Notes under the pieces: model-generated
Database searches by the model: none
What the model saw: the letters and a program-made list of their open reading frames with translations, nothing else
What the model was told of the DNA's origin: nothing
Origin: Helichrysum umbraculigerum
Lineage: Eukaryota; Streptophyta; Magnoliopsida; Asterales; Asteraceae
Assembly: GCA_949592205.1 (NCBI GenBank)
Contig: CATIUR010000004.1
Location: 81,629,337-81,693,336 of the forward strand
Direction of reading: 5' to 3'
Length of the DNA: 64,000 nt
Shown: in pieces, positions 58,231-64,000 of the stretch
Position numbering within the stretch: position 1 is the first letter of the stretch
Layout: each line of letters starts with the position of its first letter
Position numbers and translations under genes: made by a program

Positions 58231-61021
58231 TGATATCGCGTAAAAAGTCACGTTTTTACTACCGATATCTCTCTGATTCTGGAACGATTCTTGGCATTTC
58301 AACTCAAAAACATTACAAATCAGTAACATTATGCCAAGATGGTCAAAACAAGATTGCACGATAAAAATCAAGCAAAACGGATGAAAAACGAAGATTCCAC
58401 ACACGTTTGAAGATTCAAGGCATCAAAACGAGATTTCAAGACTAAAATACCCTCCACCAACATCCATTCTGTCCAAGATGTTCGTTTTCAAAATACGAAT
58501 CCAACAGAAGAAGAATCAACTAAAACGGATAAAGAATGAAGATTCTACGCCCGCCGGAAGATCCAAATGATTCGTATGCAATATCTAGAGCTAGGGACCT
58601 CATCTCAGGGCCTATACTATGTCAAAATCTTCGTTTTTGAATTACGAATCCAACAAAAAAAAATCGATGCAAACGGACGCATAACGAAGAAAACACGCAC
58701 GAATCAAGAAAAGAAGCAAAAGACGGCGAACCGGGAGGGGGTGGGCCAGCCGCCGCCGGCCACCACACCACCGTCGCCGGCCACACCAAGGCCGCCGCCG
58801 GCCACCATGCACCCACCTCGGTTTCCTTTTTTGGCAACTTTTGGTACTTGGTGCGCCTACTTTTCGTGTTGTACAGTACCCGGTGCACCCTTTTGGCTAC
58901 CTTTTAGTAACATGCACCTCTTGATGCTAATGTGAGCCAAAGCTCACCTATAAATAGGAGGCTTAAGGCTTCATTTCAACTTGCACCGTATGCACACACA
59001 TTAAGCATATTTCTTCCTTTCTTTTCTAGTTTTATTTTTTCTTTTATTTTTCTTTCCACTTTCTCTCTCTAAGTTAATTAATTTTGTGAGAGATAAGTAG
59101 GGTGATTAATTATGTAGTAGTTAGTAGTAGCTAGCTTAGCAATGTAACGCTTTGAAATATTCGGAAGTAATATAAGCATCGTTTTGCTCGCAATAATAAC
59201 GGGTAATATCTATCCTTTTCTTTTATTAATTAATTGTAATGTTCTTGTTTGATGTTTATGATTTATTAATATTGGAAATGTCTATTGCCATGATATGCGA
59301 GTAATTGTTTATATGTTTGCCATGATTTAGATAGTTATAATGGGATGATAATAAATGTTGTGAAGTAATATGACGGCCACTATTCGACTGTTCTCGGATA
59401 TAGTGCTGGAAACGCTTTAGGCGGAGTACAAACGTACGGAAGTCTGAGAACGACCGAAGGTAGTTATATTACGGACCAATACTTTAAATGTGCTAAATGA
59501 ATTTCTATTTATAGTTTAATTATAACATTATGAACGAATGATGGCATGTTTGGCCAACCGCTTATGACCAGACTACCCCAACTTATTCCGGTAGGGTAAA
59601 ACCTGTTTATGTGACTATTTATTCAATAGACCATGCCATGATACGGACATCTCTGACGACCGAGATTGGGGAATAGGATTCGAGGGTAGTTGTTAGCCGA
59701 TATGTTCAGTACATTTGGGAGAACTTCCAGTGTATTGTAATTGTTTGTGTTTACTATCCATGTGATAGGATCGTAAAAACAACTCATTCCAACATAGTCT
59801 AAACTCGTAAAAAGAAACTTATATGAATGGGAACTATTATACTTTGTTATTGTTTAAATGTTTGACACCAGACCTAATTTATGGAGTACCCTTTCCAGTT
59901 ATCCACGTGACTGCAACCTAGATATTAGGGAGTCTGGAACCTTAATTGTGGTAAGTAGTTATTTGTGCCTATGACATGCAATAAGTAAGACACAGTGAAA
60001 CCACTCGTTGTATATATTAGATTTACATTTCTGCAATGCTTTACATTTAGTTAGTTTAGAGTGTCACCCTCACTGTCAATTACTCTCGACCGCATGTTAG
60101 ACGTAAGAACCCATGGAACTACCCTGTAAAGTATACTGTCTATTACTGGAAGGCATGGTTCTCATATGAAACATGTTTTAAACAAACTGTGAATAATCTG
60201 GAGATGTATATATGTTTGAAAAGGAGAGGTCTAGGTCATAAATCAACGTAATTGGAGCGGAGCTTAAGTAAAGTATTAACAAGGTCTAGTGAGGAAAGTC
60301 CAAGTGATTTAGATTTATCAACCCCCTAGATTTTACATATTTGATTCTTTAAACATAACAAGTTAATAATTAGATACACTATTAGAAGAACGAGAGATAA
60401 GCTTAGGTGTTAAGAACGGTCGGACCTATGAGACGATGCGCTGCTTTATTCATGTACCTCGGTTAATCACCAAAATAGGTTGCTTACCTTTCAACTAGGT
60501 AAGTATTTGGAGTTTAGCGTATTTCTCCTATCAGAATCACGATAACCTAGTTCCTAGTGACATGCCAATGGGAATTTAATTGGTAGGGTTCTAGTGTTTA
60601 CACCAAAGCCTGTCAATCTATTAATCTGAAAGTGTCCCCATCATAAACACAATCCCGATATTATACTATCCCAAGTCATGGTGAACCACGTCTTCCTTAT
60701 CCTTAGTTGTTCCTTATACGCTAGCTAGCTCATTTTAGTTTTATTGCTTTCGTAGTTTAAATTAGATAAAAACCAAACAAAACCAACTATCTGAACACCA
60801 TCTTGAAGACTGAATTATCCAAACGAGCTCCGCTCCAAATTCGACCGTCTGGAGAGACGACCCTGATCATCCTTACCACGTACTAGTATTGGGTACTTGT
60901 ACCTAGTACCAGTAGGTAGTTCGGAGGTTTAGGCCTGAGCAAAAATAAATTTTAAAACACCCTGATCGCACCCTCGGTCGTTACAACAGCACCAACGACA
61001 CCGATGGCTGAGGGCGCATCA
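58231..61021 (+). repeat. 3' LTR of the second Athila-like element
   Basis: 2791 bases, same ends as 50727-53596. TATA box CTATAAATAG intact at 58948-58957. A single copy of the 32-base upstream unit, and a 45-base deletion relative to the 5' LTR. Confidence 0.95.
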
Positions 61022-61026
61022 CTAAC

Positions 61027-62474
61027 CTTGAGTGTCGCCACCTTTAACCAAATCCCTACTAGCGACACTTACCCAAGTGCCTCTACTTGTTCGAATGTCG
61101 TCTTTAGCGACACTGCCTGAGTGTCGCCAAACATTATAAAACTGCATCTAGCGACACTTGCCCTAGTGCCGCCATACATAATCAAGTGTCGCCTTAGCGA
61201 CACTGACCTGAGTGTTGCCTAAAACAGAAAGTTCAAAATACATTTTCATTCTAAGTCTCGATTCCGCGCAACATTTACTAAACCTTACACGATACTACTA
61301 ATACAAGGAAAACATATGCTTAAGCAAGTATACGATAAAACAATGCGAAACCTAATAATAATGTTTTTGGGAATTATTATTACATACTTGAACATTCACC
61401 AACGGGCCACAAACGTTTTTAATTAAACAACGACCGAATACTTGGACATAACTAGTTGAAGTGGACAACTAGCATGGATGGTCTTTAGAGACATCCACTT
61501 ACTTACAACCTTGTATGCTTAGGGCATTAGGAGGTTGCGGGTTCGGAGAACCTACTAGCTGATTTACTTTGGATACTCGTTTGATTGCAAACGTAGCTTG
61601 CTTACTTGACTCAGGTGAGTCTTACAGCCCCACTTTTTACTGTTTTACTTATGGGGTGAGATACATTGCTTAACTGCTTTTCTTGAACACAAGTGCTGAA
61701 ATTACTTACTTTTCATATACGGGCTTGCATGAGTTACCGACTAATCCACTAAAGTCCCTCCATCATAGTTGTTAGATATTGGATATAGCGCGAATATTAG
61801 TTAATGGATCCATTAGGGACTGACCCTCCCCGCCCGTGGTAGTAGCGCTACCACGAACCATTCTGTAAAAATGGGCGACTTTTATTTGTTCCGTATTAGT
61901 GCTTGGATTAGGCACGTCGCGGGGGCACCTTGCGGTACTTGGCTGTACCACTGATTTACGGGTTAAGCTTCGACTATGAGCCTCATGGCAACGGTATATA
62001 CAAAAATTTACATACTATTTGCTTGGTTGCAAATACCTGATTTCGCCTACGGGCACCACTGATAAATCTTGTGTTCAAACTGCTTATTTACTTACAAACG
62101 TGTGAGATTGACCAACCTTTTGGTTGACCCTTTTTAGCATGAATTCTCAGGTACACGTACGGAGTAGGATTACTCCAGGATTACTAGCTAGAGTCGCATG
62201 ATATCCAAACTGCATTTAACGGAGATTCTTTAGCATTATCTTTTGTATATTACGGTTATGTAATAGAATCTCCCGCCACGTACGCGGACTCTAGGCTACG
62301 ATAATTTTGTAACGAAAACAATATGTTTTCAAATGATTTATTTATGGAATGTAACTATTTTACAAACGTCTCATTTAGAGGTCGTTTGCTGTATATCTTT
62401 GTGCTTTTGATTACTTGATTAGTCGCGCCCCGACCTGAACCGCTTCCGCAAATAGGTAATTTGGGGGTACGACA
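61027..62474 (+). repeat. 3' LTR of the old Tekay element, third piece
   Basis: Continues from 50726. The GCGACACT/AGTGTCGC motif region runs to about 61225. The anchor TTCACCAACGGGCC is at about 61397, and the LTR ends GGGGGTACGACA at 62474. No gene is present. Confidence 0.85.
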
Positions 62475-63787
62475 TTAAGTGTCGCCTCTTATGCGTCACT
62501 TCCTTAAGTGACGCCAATAATACAAAATTTACCATCTTATGAGACACTTCTTGAGTGTCGCCTAAACCCTTAAGTGTCGCTATAAGTGAAGCTAAAAACA
62601 GAAAGTTTACAAACTATTTTTATACTAAGTGTCGAACTTATATAACCTCAAACCTTTATACGATACGACTTCTAAAACACATTGGGACATACTTTTAAGT
62701 ATAACACTTTGAAATCATAATGATAATGTTAAGAATTATTGTTACAAACAATCACCAACGGGCCGTACATGTTTTCAAAACTCAATCTAATCAACCAAAT
62801 CGTAGTCATTTGGACAAGTTAAACAACCAAATCGTAGTAATTTGGACATTCTAGTTGGACGAACAACTACAAAGGTGATCTTTATAGATACCTACTCATG
62901 TTAATAACCATCGCGTGTCGTGGACACCCTCAGGTTACAAGTCTTCGGACATCACTACTCAGCTAATCAACTCAAGTTTATTAAGTTAAACTCTCAAGAC
63001 TCAGGTGAGTCTCATAGCCCCTATTTTACTGTTTTCATCAAGGGTGTGATATCAATGCTCGATTTATTTACATGTGAACACAAGTACAATCAAAATCAAA
63101 TACTACATGAGTTGTTTTCAACTAATCAATTTAAAGCCCTCCACAAACATAGTTTGGTAATACATCTGTAGCGTGAATGTTAGTATATGATATCATATAG
63201 GATTGACAATCCTCGTCCGGGTTAGCAAGCACTAACTGGTCAAACGGACGTATTAGCATTTGGGTAGACAAGTGTAGATTATGCACTCGTAGGAGGCACC
63301 TCGATCGGAATTCCTCCATTGGACCCGACTCTCAAGTTAAGCTAAGACTATGTGCTCATTGCTGTATAACTTTTATTTTGCTTTATTGCAACTTAAATTC
63401 AATTAAATCTTGCGGTTCATACAATATGTTTTGACATACAAACCTGTGAGCTCACCAGTGTTTCGCTAACCCATTTTAGCATGTATCACAGGTACTCAGC
63501 AGTGAGTTGGACTGCCCTCAGGATTACTGTTGCTTGAGTCAGCATGCAGATATTAGAGATTTCCTTGCATTAATATATTTTGTAAAAGTATTTATGTATT
63601 TGAATCTCTCATTTTCAGAACACGAGCTATGTATAGCCTCAAATTGTTGTAAACATTTCTTATATCAATATATTTTGTTAAAACGACGCATACAGAGTCG
63701 TTTACTATATATCTTTGTGCTGTAATTACCGTATTAGTCGCGCCCCGACCTAAATCGCTTCCGCACCATAAATTTGGGGGTGCGACA
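62475..63787 (+). repeat. 5' LTR (right part) of the base Tekay element
   Basis: Begins in a motif region (TTAAGTGTCGCC..., 62475-62600), then the anchor TCACCAACGGGCC near 62755, and ends GGGGGTGCGACA at 63787 immediately before a PBS. The left part of this LTR lies beyond the old Tekay element, off the window. Confidence 0.85.
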
Positions 63788-64000
63788 GATTGGTATTAGA
63801 GCCTAAGGTTATAGTGAACTATATTGCATTAGTGGGCCTAGACTATGACCGTTAGGCAGTATTTCCTTATTAGGCTTGACTGGTTCAGGAATTACAGCAT
63901 ACAACTTTAATTTAACATAGCCTGATCAACTATGTACAATAAAGGAAAGATGATGTAAGGTCTGAAACGATTATGTTGAACAGGAATACACTAGTTGACT
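63788..64000 (+). promoter_or_regulatory. PBS and leader of the base Tekay element (runs off the window)
   Basis: TGGTATTAGAGC (63791-63802) is the iMet PBS with one change. The following 200 bases match the leader of the intact Tekay element (GTTATAG, GACTATGACCGTTAGG, TGATCAACTATGTACAAT). Its gag would follow to the right. Confidence 0.88.

Larger units (their letters stand above)
50727..61021 (+). mobile_element. Athila-like element with both LTRs, non-autonomous
   Basis: 10,295 bases, perfect TSD CTAAC (50722-50726 and 61022-61026). LTRs are 2870 and 2791 bases. It has a tRNA-Asp-type PBS, a gag-like frame with stops, a long non-coding region and a PPT. No protease, RT, RNase H or integrase is recognisable. 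LTR ends and the conserved 3' blocks match the Athila-like element at 10664-19493, but it is a distinct family. Confidence 0.93.
19494..62474 (+). mobile_element. Old Tekay-type gypsy element broken by four insertions
   Basis: Remaining pieces: gag end to RNase H (19494-21378), RNase H to integrase end (33569-35286), PPT (35309-35318), and a 3' LTR in three pieces (35319-35647, 49230-50726, 61027-62474). Its sequence runs on correctly across each insertion: the reading ...GAV|VFALK... spans the Sirevirus, and CTAAC is duplicated around the Athila-like element. It closely resembles the intact Tekay element at 36117-49072. The 5' LTR and first part of gag lie left of the window. The LTR ends GGGGGTACGACA at 62474. 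Confidence 0.85.

Noticed and set aside
63788..63820. A tRNA gene or fragment
   Set aside because: The similarity is only to the last dozen bases of tRNA-iMet in complement, directly next to an LTR end, so it is a primer-binding site.

Overview
This window looks like repetitive nuclear DNA of a flowering plant, most likely a composite (Asteraceae). The basis is the set of LTR retrotransposons: Sirevirus-type Ty1/copia elements with a long extra 3' gene, Tekay-type Ty3/gypsy chromoviruses with 3.5-kb LTRs, and Athila-like gypsy elements with 2.4-2.9-kb LTRs. The Asteraceae call is inference; 'plant LTR-retrotransposon cluster' is firm. I see no host gene, rRNA, tRNA or CRISPR array.

Nearly every base belongs to one nested stack that can be taken apart from LTR ends, target-site duplications (TSDs), primer-binding sites (PBS) and polypurine tracts (PPT). 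The base is a plus-strand Tekay element, of which only the end of its 5' LTR and its leader are in view (62475-64000). A second plus-strand Tekay element (19494-62474, dismembered and full of stops) was inserted into that LTR. It received four insertions: (1) an Athila-like element (10664-19493), whose 5' LTR was then broken by a plus-strand Sirevirus (1-10663, running off the left edge); (2) a minus-strand Sirevirus (21379-33568) in its RNase H region, itself carrying a Harbinger-type MITE (29056-29496) in integrase; (3) a minus-strand Sirevirus solo LTR (35648-49224) in its 3' LTR, split by a complete, intact, apparently young minus-strand Tekay element (36117-49072); (4) a second Athila-like element (50727-61021), complete with LTRs and TSD but without pol.

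Coding content is retroelement protein: an open copia pol (2-3355), an intact Tekay gag-pol-chromodomain polyprotein (39741-44201) with an extra upstream coiled-coil ORF (44506-45174), a decayed Sirevirus gag and pol, Athila-like gag and protease remnants, and an unrecognised 353-residue ORF (14155-15216) where RT and integrase would be expected.

Two observations stand out. First, the plus-strand Sirevirus 3' gene (5877-10039) can be read as six exons separated by five GT-AG introns that all keep the frame, while the counterpart in the minus-strand Sirevirus is essentially one continuous frame. Second, several families carry a private short motif scattered through the LTR, and in the Sireviruses also through the spacer before the 3' gene: GCGAGTT in one Sirevirus, CAGTGG in the other, CTATTGTC in the solo LTR, and GCGACACT or tandem arrays in the Tekay LTRs. 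The Tekay motif blocks sit at the same place in each LTR but differ in sequence. Neither pattern is explained by the standard retroelement parts.
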